Of a stretch of 64,000 bases of DNA, positions 9,826 through 19,227 are shown in pieces (position 1 is the stretch's first letter; every line of letters begins with the position of its first letter). Where the stretch lies: assembly GCA_964438735.1 (NCBI GenBank), contig CAYTLW010000017.1, positions 27,581 to 91,580 of the forward strand. The letters run 5' to 3'. Under the pieces are notes generated by a model, which searched no databases, was not told where the DNA came from, and was given only the letters and a program-made list of their open reading frames with translations. This DNA is from CAYTLW01 sp964438735. Lineage in GTDB: Bacteria; Myxococcota_A; UBA9042. A program made the translations under genes and the position numbers.

Positions 9826-11211
9826 CTACTCCGTTCGTCCGGTATGACTCAATACATGTTCAGCCCACTCCACCTCGGCGGCCAGCTGGGTGAAGCGGAT
9901 GCGATCGACCTCGGCGAGCTCGCCGCCCGCCACCTGGCGCAGCACCAGGACGACGTCGTTGAGTCGCTTGCCGGCCTGGGCGCTCAACAGGCCGCGCTCC
10001 ACCAGCGAAGCGATGGCATCGGGGAGCTCGACCAGGGTTGGGGTGACGCCGACGGGATCGTCCGACGGGTTGGCCCGCCGGTCGGCGATGGCCACCATGC
10101 GCGACAGGTGCAGGGCCAGTTGGCGAGCCGGGCGCCGATAGTCGGCCCCAGGTCGGGCGAGCCAGGCGCGCACGGTCTCGAACAGCACGCTGGTGACGCC
10201 CGCGTTATCGACCCGCGGCGGCAGCAGCGGCGCCGATGCGCGGGCGGCCAACAGAATGGGTACGGCCAGACCCACCAGGACCAGGATCCACCACAACGGC
10301 AGCATGAATGGGGAGCGGGCGATCTCCGCCATGCGATCCAGGATCCGCCCGAACAGGCCACGCAGATCGCCATCGTCGCGCAGGCCTGGGACATCTCCGC
10401 CGCCCTTGGCTCGGAAGATGCCGCTGACCTGTTCGAGATTGGGCAACAAGATGACGCGACAGGGCCGCCCCTCGTAGCAGTAGTAGCGCAGCACGTTGGC
10501 GGCGAACTGCTTGTTGCCGCGGTATCGCGTCAGCATGCCGTTGATGAACACGCTCGAGTCGGCGATCGCCAGCATGCGGCCAGCCGCCGCGCGGGCCTCG
10601 ATCAACCAGGCGCGCACGCCGTCGAGATAGGCGCCACGGACCTGCAGCGTCCAGCCGTCGGGCGCCGAAGAGGCGCGAATCATGGCGGCCGGGTGGTTCA
10701 GCACAACATGCGGCACCTCGAAGCCCAGGAAGCGGTTCAAGGGCGGCAGCCGATTGGCCAGCTCGGGTTCCTCCAGCGAATCCAGAATCGGCAGGTAGCG
10801 ACGGTCGGCATCGTGCGAACCCGCGGGCCCGGGCCGATCGGAGAAGTGGATGCCAAAGGGCCGCACCCAGCTGTCGCCAGCGCGGAAGTCGTCGGCGACC
10901 ACCAGGCGACCTCCGGCGCCGACAAAGGCCATCAACTGCTCCCGCGAGGGGCCGTCCAGCGGGATCTTGGGCGCGATCAATACCAGCACCTGGTGCTCAT
11001 CCACTTCGGCCCAGTCCAGGCGGTCGCGAACCACCAGGTCGACGCTGGCTTCCGCTGCCGTGGTGCGCAGATAGGACAGACCATTCCAATCGGTGACATC
11101 AGGTCCGAAGTCGCCGCCCTCTTCGGCCTGGATGGGGCCCGACGCCAGCAACACGCAAGCCACCACAAGGACGGTCCGGCGACGCCATGATCGGCGGTTT
11201 GTTGCGCTCAT
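9826..11211 (-). CDS. DUF4350 domain-containing membrane protein
   Basis: 461 aa. The ATG at 11211-11209 overlaps the TGA of the upstream gene (TGATG), a sign of translational coupling, so I take it over the GTG one codon earlier. A signal peptide (hydrophobic residues about 12-30) is followed by a DUF4350-like domain with a GATase-type fold: VLVLIAPKIPL … GGRLVVADDFRAG, with VVLNHPAAMI later. A transmembrane helix (PLWWILVLVGLAVPILLAA) near residue 320 leads into a cytosolic tail of about 130 residues. DUF4350 proteins recur in MoxR/DUF58 clusters; their biochemical role is not established. Confidence 0.85.
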   Translation of the reverse strand: MSATNRRSWRRRTVLVVACVLLASGPIQAEEGGDFGPDVTDWNGLSYLRTTAAEASVDLVVRDRLDWAEVDEHQVLVLIAPKIPLDGPSREQLMAFVGAGGRLVVADDFRAGDSWVRPFGIHFSDRPGPAGSHDADRRYLPILDSLEEPELANRLPPLNRFLGFEVPHVVLNHPAAMIRASSAPDGWTLQVRGAYLDGVRAWLIEARAAAGRMLAIADSSVFINGMLTRYRGNKQFAANVLRYYCYEGRPCRVILLPNLEQVSGIFRAKGGGDVPGLRDDGDLRGLFGRILDRMAEIARSPFMLPLWWILVLVGLAVPILLAARASAPLLPPRVDNAGVTSVLFETVRAWLARPGADYRRPARQLALHLSRMVAIADRRANPSDDPVGVTPTLVELPDAIASLVERGLLSAQAGKRLNDVVLVLRQVAGGELAEVDRIRFTQLAAEVEWAEHVLSHTGRTE

Positions 11212-12998
11212 CACTGGGCCTCGTCGACACCGTCGATGGCGGCGCGCACCTTGTTCAGGTCGTCCGGCTGCGTCCAGCGGCCGTACACAGCACGTTCGAC
11301 CGCGGCTACGGCGGAACGGATCTCTCGATGCCCGCGGCGCATGGCGGCGCGCCAGCGGGGCTCGACGTCCCGCGGCGTCTCCCTACGCCAGTCCACGGCC
11401 CTGCTCCTGGCCCGCACCGCGCGACCGAAGGCGTTGCGCGCCAGGGCGCGACAACTCCTGGGCAACAGCTCGCAGCCGTCGAAGACTCCATCGTGTGGGA
11501 CCTCGATCTCCAACGTGAGCGGCTCGTGCTCCTCGCAGGAAAGGGTCAATTGCCAGCGACCCCGATCCAGGGGGCCGATCTCGAACGCCCCATCCTGCTT
11601 GTCGGTGCGCAAGTCGTGCCCGCTCGATGGCCCTGTGGAGGCCTTGTCGGTCGACTCAAGCACCAGGTGAGCGGCCGTTGGCCGGCCGGTCTCGCCGTGG
11701 ATCACCCGACCACGCAGCGTGAACAGGTCCAATCCGCCGGCACCGACCCGGCGAACAGCGTGGATGGGCAGCCCGGCAGCCGCAGCAGCAAGTTCGTCCG
11801 CCAGGCTGCGCTCCCGGCGACGGTCCATCCATCGCCGCCAGGCCAGGGCCAGGCCGAGGATGACCAGGAGTGCCACGTACAGCCAAGGCGACAAAGCTGG
11901 CGGCGGCGGCACATCCACGGCCACCACTTCGCTGAGGCCGGTCAGGTGATAGGCCCTCGGCACTTCGGCTACCGCAACCACGGCCAACGGACCCGGACCG
12001 AAGCGCTCGGTCAAGGCCTCCAACTTGAGGCTGGCCGCGAATCGGCCATCGGCGCGCACCGGAACATGCCCCAGCCGGATCCGCTCCGCGTCGATCATCA
12101 CCGTCGCCGGAGAGACCGGCTCCGTCTGTCCATCACCGCGATGTGCGGCCACGGCCCCTTCCAGGCAGACGCGCCCCTCGGGGCAGTCCTGTTTGCGGAT
12201 GGCGAGCTCCACATCGACAGCCACGACCACTTGCAGGGTGGTCTCGGCCCGAGCAGCGCGGATGTCGCGGCTGTCGGACATCTGCGCAGCGACCTTGTGC
12301 ATACCCGGCGGCAGGAGCGCTGAAACCGGCAGCAGCGTCTCCGCCCAGCCGTCCGCGCCGCTGCGCACGATGGTCTGCAGGCGGCCGTCCACCTCCAGCC
12401 GCAGCGCGCGATCAGCGAGGGGCTGGCTATCCACGCCGGCAAATGCGGCCACCTTCAGCGTGTCCAGGTCGGTGCTCAAACGCAGGGGCTGCAGATCGAT
12501 CCGAACTTCTCCACGGGCCTGCCCAAGGTCGAATGCATCGGTCTGCTGGACGCTGGCGTGGCTGTCGTTACCAAAGTAGCTCGCCACCACTTGCAGGCGG
12601 CCTTGTCGCAATGGGAGCTCCGCCCTGCGCAATTTGCTGCGGAACAGCCCGGTCGGCCCGGTGCGGGCTTCGCGCTGCAGCCCGGGTCCCGGCCTTGAGG
12701 GCCGCGCATCGCCATCGCCCGCGACCACCGGCGCCCCGCCCCCCCGACCGGACTCGAGCCAGCGGATCGTCAGCTGGACCACCTGTCCGGACACGCCGCG
12801 GCCTCGGGCGTCCAGCAGTCGGCCGCCGACGACCACCTCCTGCCGAGCGGCGGCATTGGTCGCGTTGAGTTGGATGGACGTGCGGGCACGCAGACGCAGT
12901 CGATGACCGGAGACGGTGGCCGGCTCGAGCAGCAGGCACGACAGGGCCGCGAGGCCGAGCCACCTCGTAGATGCTCTCTGTGCGATCCGCACGGCCAT
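11211..12998 (-). CDS. Secreted/membrane protein with Ig-like repeats, first gene of MoxR operon
   Basis: 595 aa from ATG 12998, chosen because it is preceded by GGGGTGA and gives a proper signal peptide (WLGLAALSCLLL … VSG). The frame is open further upstream to 13154 without such signals. Beta-rich Ig-like segments occupy most of the first ~385 residues (GGRLLDARGRGVSGQVVQL and AAFAGVDSQPLADRALRLEV are typical strand patterns). A single membrane helix (PWLYVALLVILGLAL) follows near residue 390, then a basic cytosolic stretch and another carboxypeptidase-regulatory-like beta domain (LRGRVIHGETGRPTAAHLVL). No enzymatic motif seen. Its position suggests it is a client or scaffold of the MoxR/DUF58 pair (inference). 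Confidence 0.75.
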   Translation of the reverse strand: MAVRIAQRASTRWLGLAALSCLLLEPATVSGHRLRLRARTSIQLNATNAAARQEVVVGGRLLDARGRGVSGQVVQLTIRWLESGRGGGAPVVAGDGDARPSRPGPGLQREARTGPTGLFRSKLRRAELPLRQGRLQVVASYFGNDSHASVQQTDAFDLGQARGEVRIDLQPLRLSTDLDTLKVAAFAGVDSQPLADRALRLEVDGRLQTIVRSGADGWAETLLPVSALLPPGMHKVAAQMSDSRDIRAARAETTLQVVVAVDVELAIRKQDCPEGRVCLEGAVAAHRGDGQTEPVSPATVMIDAERIRLGHVPVRADGRFAASLKLEALTERFGPGPLAVVAVAEVPRAYHLTGLSEVVAVDVPPPPALSPWLYVALLVILGLALAWRRWMDRRRERSLADELAAAAAGLPIHAVRRVGAGGLDLFTLRGRVIHGETGRPTAAHLVLESTDKASTGPSSGHDLRTDKQDGAFEIGPLDRGRWQLTLSCEEHEPLTLEIEVPHDGVFDGCELLPRSCRALARNAFGRAVRARSRAVDWRRETPRDVEPRWRAAMRRGHREIRSAVAAVERAVYGRWTQPDDLNKVRAAIDGVDEAQ

Positions 12999-13317
12999 TT
13001 CACCCCGTCCCGCAGCCACGCATGGCGCGGGCATCGAAGCCTGCCAGACAGGAGAGATTGCTGCCAATCCTCTCATGGGCATAGACGCGCGACCCGTGCG
13101 CTGGATCTGAGCGCTCGGAGGGCCCGTCAAACGAGGGTTCCCAGGCCGCGTCATGACCGTTCAGTATGGCGTTGAGGGTGCGTTGCGGTCGGCACGAGCG
13201 CGTGCTACGATTCGGCGTAGTCAGGGACTTGCGCTCCACGAAACATCGACGTGCATCGCGGATTGTTCGGGAATTTGGCGTAAGTGCGGCCGAACCGAGG
13301 CTGAAGGAGCAAGCAGC
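12999..13317. other. Divergent intergenic region
   Basis: About 320 bp between two divergently read genes. Apart from the promoter candidate at 13183-13211 and the two ribosome sites, I see no gene or structured RNA here. The open frames that cross it are extensions of the neighbouring genes without ribosome sites. Confidence 0.6.
13183..13211 (+). promoter_or_regulatory. Candidate promoter for the lipoprotein gene at 13318
   Basis: TTGCGG (13183-13188), a 17-bp spacer and TACGAT (13206-13211): good spacing, three and four matches to the sigma-70 hexamers. The predicted start of transcription near 13218 leaves a leader of about 100 nt. Confidence 0.4.
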
Positions 13318-14328
13318 ATGGGCGCTCGAGCAATTCATTCCAGCCGGTCCGGCGCGTCACGCGTGGCGGCCCTGTCGTCTCTGGTCATCCTGGTGGCCTT
13401 CGGTTGCGCGGAGATTCCCAAGACGACACCGGAGGCTGCCGAGCGGCTGGCCGAGCTGCGGGCTGAGAAGGAGTTCATCAACGTCCTGGCGGCCTACCAG
13501 CAGAAGCGCAAGACCGAGGCCATCGCCAACGGAGAAAACCCGGACAAATACGATGACGCGGTCCCGTTGGCCAGCGAGGCCCGCTTCAAGCGTCTGTGGG
13601 ACAAGCAGCGCGAGATCGAGATCGACAAGTTCGAGCATCGCTACCTGGACCTGTCGGCGGACATCATCGACCACTGCATCATCAAGGCCAACAAGGAAGA
13701 GATTCAGGCCTACGAGATCGACAAGTGCACAGACCGCCTGCCGCCGGCCCGCTATGACCCACTCAAGACCGCCGGCGTCACGCTGAGCGTCGTGCTGCTC
13801 TTCTTCCTGGCGATGGGCCTGTACCGCTCCGGTCGCCGTCGTCTCGATCCCGTCGCGCTGAGCGCCGGAGACCTCGGCCTGGAGGTCAAGCAGGGGCGAC
13901 GCAGCACCGAATTGACGGGCACATACAAGGGCCGCGACCTGCGTATCGAGTCCAGCGCCCCCGAGGCAGGACGTGGTGATAAGTACATCCGGGTGCATGT
14001 GCTCAGCGGCGTGGATGGCGACACAGTGGTGCGTTTTGGCCCGCTCGCTCCGCCCACCGGTCTGGAGCTGCCCGACCTGGACGCACCAGAAGTGGAAGAC
14101 GGACGGCTGCCCGAGGGCTACAAGTTGCGCCTGAGCGAAGGCACCTCGGCCGAGGAATTGCTGTCCGGCGACGTGGGTTTCCAGATCCGCGAGTTCGACC
14201 CGGTCGATGTCCGGGTCCATGACGGCGTCTGCGTGACCACCACGTGGTTCCTGGTCAGCGAGCCGGCCCAGGTGGTCGAGTTCGTCGACCTCTGCCTGGC
14301 GGTAGCAGAGCAGTACAAGCAGGCCTGA
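13318..14328 (+). CDS. Putative lipoprotein with internal membrane helix, function unknown
   Basis: 336 aa. ATG 13318 is preceded by AAGGAG at 8-nt spacing, which decides the start over longer in-frame options. The leader ends VILVAFGC, an acceptable lipobox. Residues ~20-135 are charged and helical (ERLAELRAEKEF … DKFEHRYLDL). A membrane helix (AGVTLSVVLLFFLAMGLY) lies near residue 150 and is followed by RSGRRR. The last ~170 residues form a beta-rich soluble domain (LELPDLDAPEVEDGRLPEGY). No family recognised. Having both a lipid anchor and a later membrane helix is odd, and the leader could instead be an uncleaved first helix. Confidence 0.7.
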   Translation: MGARAIHSSRSGASRVAALSSLVILVAFGCAEIPKTTPEAAERLAELRAEKEFINVLAAYQQKRKTEAIANGENPDKYDDAVPLASEARFKRLWDKQREIEIDKFEHRYLDLSADIIDHCIIKANKEEIQAYEIDKCTDRLPPARYDPLKTAGVTLSVVLLFFLAMGLYRSGRRRLDPVALSAGDLGLEVKQGRRSTELTGTYKGRDLRIESSAPEAGRGDKYIRVHVLSGVDGDTVVRFGPLAPPTGLELPDLDAPEVEDGRLPEGYKLRLSEGTSAEELLSGDVGFQIREFDPVDVRVHDGVCVTTTWFLVSEPAQVVEFVDLCLAVAEQYKQA

Positions 14329-14410
14329 GTCTCGGGCCGCATACTCGCGATCATGAGCGCGTAGCGACCACCGCCTGCGGTGCGTCGTAGCGCATCGTTG
14401 GAGCCGCGCA

Positions 14411-15301
14411 ATGCGTGCCGGTCGCCTGGCCACCAGACTGTTCTCAGCCGCCGCCGCCATGATCCTGGCCGGCGTCGCCGTCGGGTTGGCCAGCGGGCTG
14501 GCCAGCCGAACGTTGCACGTGATCGGATTGTACGAGGTCGCGGCCGGCCTCTCCCTGGCATTCATTGCCGTCGCCTGCGCGCACCTGTTGCAAATCCGCA
14601 GTCGCTGGTCGCTCATCGGACTGGCCACCGTCACTGCCATCGCATGGCTGGTGGCCCATCACGGCGCCGAGGCCTGGCTCTTCCGCTGGGAGCAGGTGGG
14701 CGCCATCGACACCCATGGCCTGTTGTTGGCTGATCACGCCGTCCTCCACGACAGCGACGACCCGGAAGAGTTGACCGATGCCGCGCTGCTGGCAGAGACG
14801 GGGGCCGACGGCATCATCGGTGCCGCCCGACTCCTCTTGCAGCGCGGCCTTCGCATCCAGGCCGTCGCCGGGCGGGTGCGCGTGGTGCCGCTCCCGTTGT
14901 GGGCCCACGCCCTCTTCTACGCCCTCCAGGCGGCCCTGATCGCCATCTGGTTGAGCAGGGCCCTGGCCCACCTGGCAGAGGAACCGGTCTGCAGTCGATG
15001 CGGGGCCTGGCTGCGCCGCCGCAGGCTCGGTTACCTGGATGAGGGGCAGGCATTGGAGCTGGCCCAAAGCTGGCGGCAGGGCGATCGGATCACGCCGATC
15101 GCGGAGACGACCTCGCCGCGCGGGTCCCGGCGGGTGCTTGTGCTGGAAGATCGCTGCCCCGAAGGTCATTCGGTGACGCCGGGCTACGAAATCCGTCGAC
15201 GACGACGGTTGTCACTGGCCGGGCGCCGACCCGGTCCCATGGGTCGCATTCCGGCGCTCTCCGACGTGGCCGATTCCCACGCCGACAACGGCACTCAGTG
15301 A
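14411..15301 (+). CDS. Polytopic membrane protein with C-terminal zinc-ribbon-like motif, unknown
   Basis: 296 aa from ATG 14411 (GGAG 8 nt upstream). Three hydrophobic helices fill the first ~80 residues. A soluble loop (HDSDDPEELTDAALLAETGA) follows, then a fourth helix near residue 165, then a cytosolic tail with CSRCG and a later CPEGH, a possible metal-binding pair. No family recognised. The stop overlaps the stop of the convergent NAD kinase gene by 7 bp. It follows the lipoprotein gene after 82 bp on the same strand, so the two may be co-transcribed. Confidence 0.65.
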   Translation: MRAGRLATRLFSAAAAMILAGVAVGLASGLASRTLHVIGLYEVAAGLSLAFIAVACAHLLQIRSRWSLIGLATVTAIAWLVAHHGAEAWLFRWEQVGAIDTHGLLLADHAVLHDSDDPEELTDAALLAETGADGIIGAARLLLQRGLRIQAVAGRVRVVPLPLWAHALFYALQAALIAIWLSRALAHLAEEPVCSRCGAWLRRRRLGYLDEGQALELAQSWRQGDRITPIAETTSPRGSRRVLVLEDRCPEGHSVTPGYEIRRRRRLSLAGRRPGPMGRIPALSDVADSHADNGTQ

Positions 15302-16305
15302 TCCAACCCGTTGACTTTGTGATAGCCGGCCGCCGCCAGCGCCACGCCCGTACTGGCTGAGACGGCCTCGCGTCGTTCGTCTGCGTCGTCGGCGGCGATC
15401 CAGGGCATGGGCCGGCCGCTGGGCTTGAGGGTGATCCGGTCGCCGAATCCGACCGCCAGACTGTGGTGCGCGCCGTCGAGATAGAGGACGCCGCGAGGAA
15501 CCTGGCACGTCACCTCGATGCCCTCGTCCACCATGCCGCCGATGAGCGGCGGTGACCCGGGCACGGCCAGGGGCAGCAACTCCCGAACGCGGTACTGAAG
15601 TCGACGATCCGACAGCGGGTTCACGTCGCCGCCGGCCGAGCGGATGGCGGCCGTCGAGCCCGCCGAAGTGGCCACCCATAGCCCCGATGACGCCTGGATC
15701 TGTTCGCGACCGTCCACGGTCAGTCCATAGCGCGTGGTCTCGGCGGGCACCCGGTGGGCGAACAATACATCGTTCAGGGCCAGATCCGGCACTGGCCGGT
15801 CATTGAGTTGCACCCGCATTCGCCAAAGACCACGGCTGGCCACCTCGCCCGCCAACATGCGCTCGACGAAGCCGGCAAATGTGGCACCCGTGGCCGCGCA
15901 GAAGAAGCCCAGCGAACTGCTCGTGGCGCTGTTGACGCCGAGCATGGGCGTACCGTCACCTGCGCGATCGGCGTCGATGCAGTGCGAAGCCCTCAAGAAT
16001 GTGCCGTCGCCACCGACCGTGACCACCAGGTCGGCCCAGCGGGCCTGGCGTCGAGTGAGTCGGGCAACGACTCGAAAGTGCAGCCGGCCATTCTGCAGGG
16101 CGGCGGCGACTTGACGAAACGTCGCCACATGTTCGGCATGCGCGGCAGCGATTCGATCGGCCAGGTAGCCACCACTGGCGAGCACGGCGGCGAGCTTGTG
16201 GTCGGGCCGGTCTTCTTGCCGTTCCAACACGGTGGTCTTGCGCACGACCACGACGCGCTTGAGCTTGACGGCCTCGCCCACGCGATGTCCCGATTCCATG
16301 AGCAC
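15295..16305 (-). CDS. NAD(+)/NADH kinase family protein
   Basis: 336 aa (GTG 16305; an ATG two codons later at 16299 is equally possible). Shows the NAD-kinase signature VVTVGGDGTFL, a second glycine motif SAGSTAAIRSAGG, the LNDVLFAH segment and a C-terminal beta domain ending in a basic hydrophobic tail. This family phosphorylates NAD(H) to NADP(H). The long spacer between GGDGT and MLGVNS, and the sequence around it, recall the NADH-preferring eukaryote-like branch more than E. coli NadK, so substrate preference is open. Lies 71 bp downstream of the histidine kinase on the same strand. Confidence 0.8.
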   Translation of the reverse strand: MLMESGHRVGEAVKLKRVVVVRKTTVLERQEDRPDHKLAAVLASGGYLADRIAAAHAEHVATFRQVAAALQNGRLHFRVVARLTRRQARWADLVVTVGGDGTFLRASHCIDADRAGDGTPMLGVNSATSSSLGFFCAATGATFAGFVERMLAGEVASRGLWRMRVQLNDRPVPDLALNDVLFAHRVPAETTRYGLTVDGREQIQASSGLWVATSAGSTAAIRSAGGDVNPLSDRRLQYRVRELLPLAVPGSPPLIGGMVDEGIEVTCQVPRGVLYLDGAHHSLAVGFGDRITLKPSGRPMPWIAADDADERREAVSASTGVALAAAGYHKVNGLDH

Positions 16306-16376
16306 TCTCGCTTCGGGTCGTCGAGGCTGTCGCGCCGGTCGGTCCGCCAGAGACCGCGTCGGCGTGTTTGTAGGGT

Positions 16377-18155
16377 TCAGTCCTTGTCGTCGCCGTTCTT
16401 GTCCGGAGTCGCATCCGGAAGGGGCTGGGTCAGCGGCATCACGGCCCGGAATGTGGTGCCCTCGCCGACGACGGACTCGAACGTCAGCGAACCGCCGTGG
16501 GAAACGACGATGTTGCGGGAAATATCCAGGCCGAGGCCGAGCCCCTTCTCTCCCTTGGTCGTGTAGAAGGGCTCGAACAGGCGCTCGCCATCCTCGGGGC
16601 GGATGCCGCTGCCGTTGTCCTGCACCTCGATAATCACGTAGCCATCCTGCTCGCGCAGGCGAACCCGGATGACGCCTTCACCGGGTTTGACCGCGTCCGC
16701 GGCGTTGCGAATCAGGTTGATGATCACCTGGCGGAAGCGGTTGGCATCCATGTCGACCACGGGCCGATCGCGGATGATCAGCTTCAGATCGCTCGCCTTG
16801 ACCCGGGCGTCGCAGCGCACGAACCGAACCACGCCCTCCATCACCCGGCCCATGTCGTGGGTACCGATCTGGTACTCAGCTTTGGAGCCGCTGGCGAACT
16901 GGCTGATCTCGCTGACGAGGCCGAGAATCCGACGATGGGCCTCGAGCATCAGCTCCGACGCTTCCTGAATGTCCTCGTCGTCTGGATAGGAGCGAGCGAT
17001 CATGTCGGCGAGCATGAACGGGCTGAGGTGGTTCTTCACCTCGTGAGCGATGCCGCTCGACAGGCGCCCGATGACCGCGATCTGCTCGTTCTTGATCAAT
17101 CGATCCTGAGCTTGGAGGAGCTGTTCCTGTGCCTCTTTCAGCTTGTTGATGGTCTGCTCTCGCTGCTCGGCGAGTGTCAGGTTCTCGATCGCCTGCCCCA
17201 TCATCGAGGCGACGATGCTCAGCAGGTCAAGGTCGTTCTCATTGAAGCCCGTGACCTTGTGATTGTTCTCCAGCTCGACCAGACCCAGCACGCGGGTGCC
17301 GACGATGATCGGCACCGCCAGCAATGAGCGGATGTCGTTCAACACCACCGACTCGGCGCTGGAGAAGCGATCGTCCGTCAGAGCGTCCGACGTGATGATG
17401 CCGCATCGATTGGTCAGCACCTGCTCGGCGACGGTCTCGCTCATCGCCACCCGGCTGGGCTGCGACGGCGTGTTTGCGGTGTCGCGGTAGAGCACGAGCC
17501 GCGGGACCAGGCTGCCATCTTCATCGATCAGCACGACGAAGCCGCGATCGGCCTTGGTGACCTTGAGCACGACCTCGACCACGGCGCCGAGCATCTCGTC
17601 CAGGGTGGCGTACTGCTGAATCGTGCGACTGATTTCGTGGAGGATCGCGAAGTTTCGCGTCTGTTGGGCGAGGATCGACACCTGCTCCATGTCGACGGCC
17701 TTGTGACGGCCGCTGTCGAACAATCCAAGGGCTTCGATGTAGTCCTCCACCCCCATCCTGCCCAGGCTCGGTGCCGACTCGGGGTCGACCGGCTTGACCA
17801 GGTGAGCGGTCATCTTGTTGCTATCGCCGACCAACTCCACAGCGCCAGACTCGCCGTCGCGACTGCTATCCACCTCAAACTGGGTCGTGCCGACCCGGAC
17901 GACATCGCCGCGGAACAGCTGCATGCGGCTGATCCGCTTGCCGTTGACATAGCTGCCGTTGTGACTGTCCAGATCCTCGATGAAGAGGTTGGGGCCTTCG
18001 GCGTAGAAGCGCGCATGCCGCCGACTCATGCGTCGGTCGGGCACGAAGAGGCTGCAATTTGTCGAGCGACCGACCACCAGCTGCTCGCTGACCGGGAAGA
18101 CCTGGCCGGCGTGTTCACCGTTGAGGCTGTGCAGCGAATGATGAACCTGGCGCAA
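16377..18155 (-). CDS. FHA-GAF sensor histidine kinase, orphan
   Basis: 592 aa, soluble. Domains in order: FHA (residues ~20-95; R30, SRRH 44-47, N66, the phosphothreonine-binding set), GAF (~185-330), a short coiled coil (~330-358), HisKA with phospho-acceptor H371 in SGIAHEVKNHLSP, and HATPase with NAADAVKPG, DNGSGI and GLGLGLDISRN. No receiver domain is attached and no response regulator lies nearby. The intact FHA motif suggests recruitment to phosphothreonine, for instance on a Hanks-type kinase; the one encoded at 744-3989 is a candidate, which is inference. It is divergent from the mlaF gene across 241 bp. Confidence 0.93.
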   Translation of the reverse strand: MRQVHHSLHSLNGEHAGQVFPVSEQLVVGRSTNCSLFVPDRRMSRRHARFYAEGPNLFIEDLDSHNGSYVNGKRISRMQLFRGDVVRVGTTQFEVDSSRDGESGAVELVGDSNKMTAHLVKPVDPESAPSLGRMGVEDYIEALGLFDSGRHKAVDMEQVSILAQQTRNFAILHEISRTIQQYATLDEMLGAVVEVVLKVTKADRGFVVLIDEDGSLVPRLVLYRDTANTPSQPSRVAMSETVAEQVLTNRCGIITSDALTDDRFSSAESVVLNDIRSLLAVPIIVGTRVLGLVELENNHKVTGFNENDLDLLSIVASMMGQAIENLTLAEQREQTINKLKEAQEQLLQAQDRLIKNEQIAVIGRLSSGIAHEVKNHLSPFMLADMIARSYPDDEDIQEASELMLEAHRRILGLVSEISQFASGSKAEYQIGTHDMGRVMEGVVRFVRCDARVKASDLKLIIRDRPVVDMDANRFRQVIINLIRNAADAVKPGEGVIRVRLREQDGYVIIEVQDNGSGIRPEDGERLFEPFYTTKGEKGLGLGLDISRNIVVSHGGSLTFESVVGEGTTFRAVMPLTQPLPDATPDKNGDDKD

Positions 18156-18396
18156 GGCTGCCTCGCTTGGCGAAGGTCAGGCTGCCATCGGACGGTGCAG
18201 CCTCGGTCGAACCTCGATCATGCCTGCTGACAGGACCATCATCAAGTCTGCGTTGACGGTGCCGTAGACGACGTCGGGCCGTCGATCAGCAGCGATTTTC
18301 TTTTCCCCTCGCGACGATGCTCTAGGATCGTGGAGATCGGCCCGCAGTTCGTCGATCTCGTGCCCACAGGCTGGTACGCGATGAGACGGGCCTGGG

Positions 18397-19227
18397 ATGA
18401 ACGACGGCATGGACCCGAGTACCGAAGCGACCAAGCGCCACCACGGCGCCGCAGAGGACTCGATCATCGAGGTCCGCGATCTTCACAAAGCGTTCGGCGC
18501 TCAGCAGGTACTCAGGGGGATCGACCTGCGCATCGCCACGGGCCGCACCACGGTCATCATCGGCGGCTCCGGCAGCGGCAAGAGCGTGCTGCTCAAGCAC
18601 CTGATCGCCTTGATGCGACCCGACCATGGGCAGGTGCTCTTCCATGGACGGGACATCTTCGCCATGAGCCCGCGAGAGGTGCTGGGCGTGCGCGGTCGAT
18701 TTGGCATGTTGTTCCAGAATGCCGCGCTCTTCGACTCCATGAACGTGTACGAGAACATCGCCTTCCCGCTGCGCGAGCACCGTCGCTCATTGCCGCGATC
18801 GGAAGAGCGCGAGCTGGTGATGGAGAGCCTGCAGGCGCTGAATCTGTACAACGTCGAGCATAAATACCCCGCCGAGCTCAGCGGCGGAATGCGCAAGCGG
18901 GTGGCGCTGGCTCGGGCGACGATCCTGCAGCCGGAGATCATCCTCTACGACGAGCCGACGACCGGCCTTGATCCCATCATGATCAAGCAGGTCGATGACA
19001 TGATCGCCGAGACCGCCGAACGCCTGAAGGTCACCTCGGTGGTCATCTCCCACGACATGGCGAGCACGTTCCGCATCGCACACTACGTGGCCATGCTCCA
19101 TCGCGGCCGCATCATCGCCCATGGCACGCCCGACGACATCCAGCACCTCCAAGACGACCGAGTGCGCGAGTTCATCCACGTCAGCGGCACGGGACCGCTG
19201 GTTCGGTCGCCGGAGGTGAGGGCGTGA
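18397..19227 (+). CDS. mlaF: MlaF-type ABC transporter ATP-binding protein
   Basis: 276 aa. Walker A GGSGSGKSVLLKHL, Q-loop LFQNAALF, ABC signature LSGGMRKRVALARA, Walker B IILYDEPTTGLDP and the H-loop ISHDMAST are all present. The SGGMRKRVALARA form and the neighbouring MCE gene mark it as the ATPase of an Mla-like system, which moves phospholipids between the inner and outer membranes. The stop overlaps the GTG start of the MCE gene (GTGA). The permease gene mlaE is not in the window and must be encoded elsewhere if the system is complete. Confidence 0.92.
   Translation: MNDGMDPSTEATKRHHGAAEDSIIEVRDLHKAFGAQQVLRGIDLRIATGRTTVIIGGSGSGKSVLLKHLIALMRPDHGQVLFHGRDIFAMSPREVLGVRGRFGMLFQNAALFDSMNVYENIAFPLREHRRSLPRSEERELVMESLQALNLYNVEHKYPAELSGGMRKRVALARATILQPEIILYDEPTTGLDPIMIKQVDDMIAETAERLKVTSVVISHDMASTFRIAHYVAMLHRGRIIAHGTPDDIQHLQDDRVREFIHVSGTGPLVRSPEVRA

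Noticed and set aside
18300..18328. Possible promoter for mlaF (TTTTCC/TAGGAT)
   Set aside because: The -35 match is poor and spacing is 16 bp; too weak to list as a feature.
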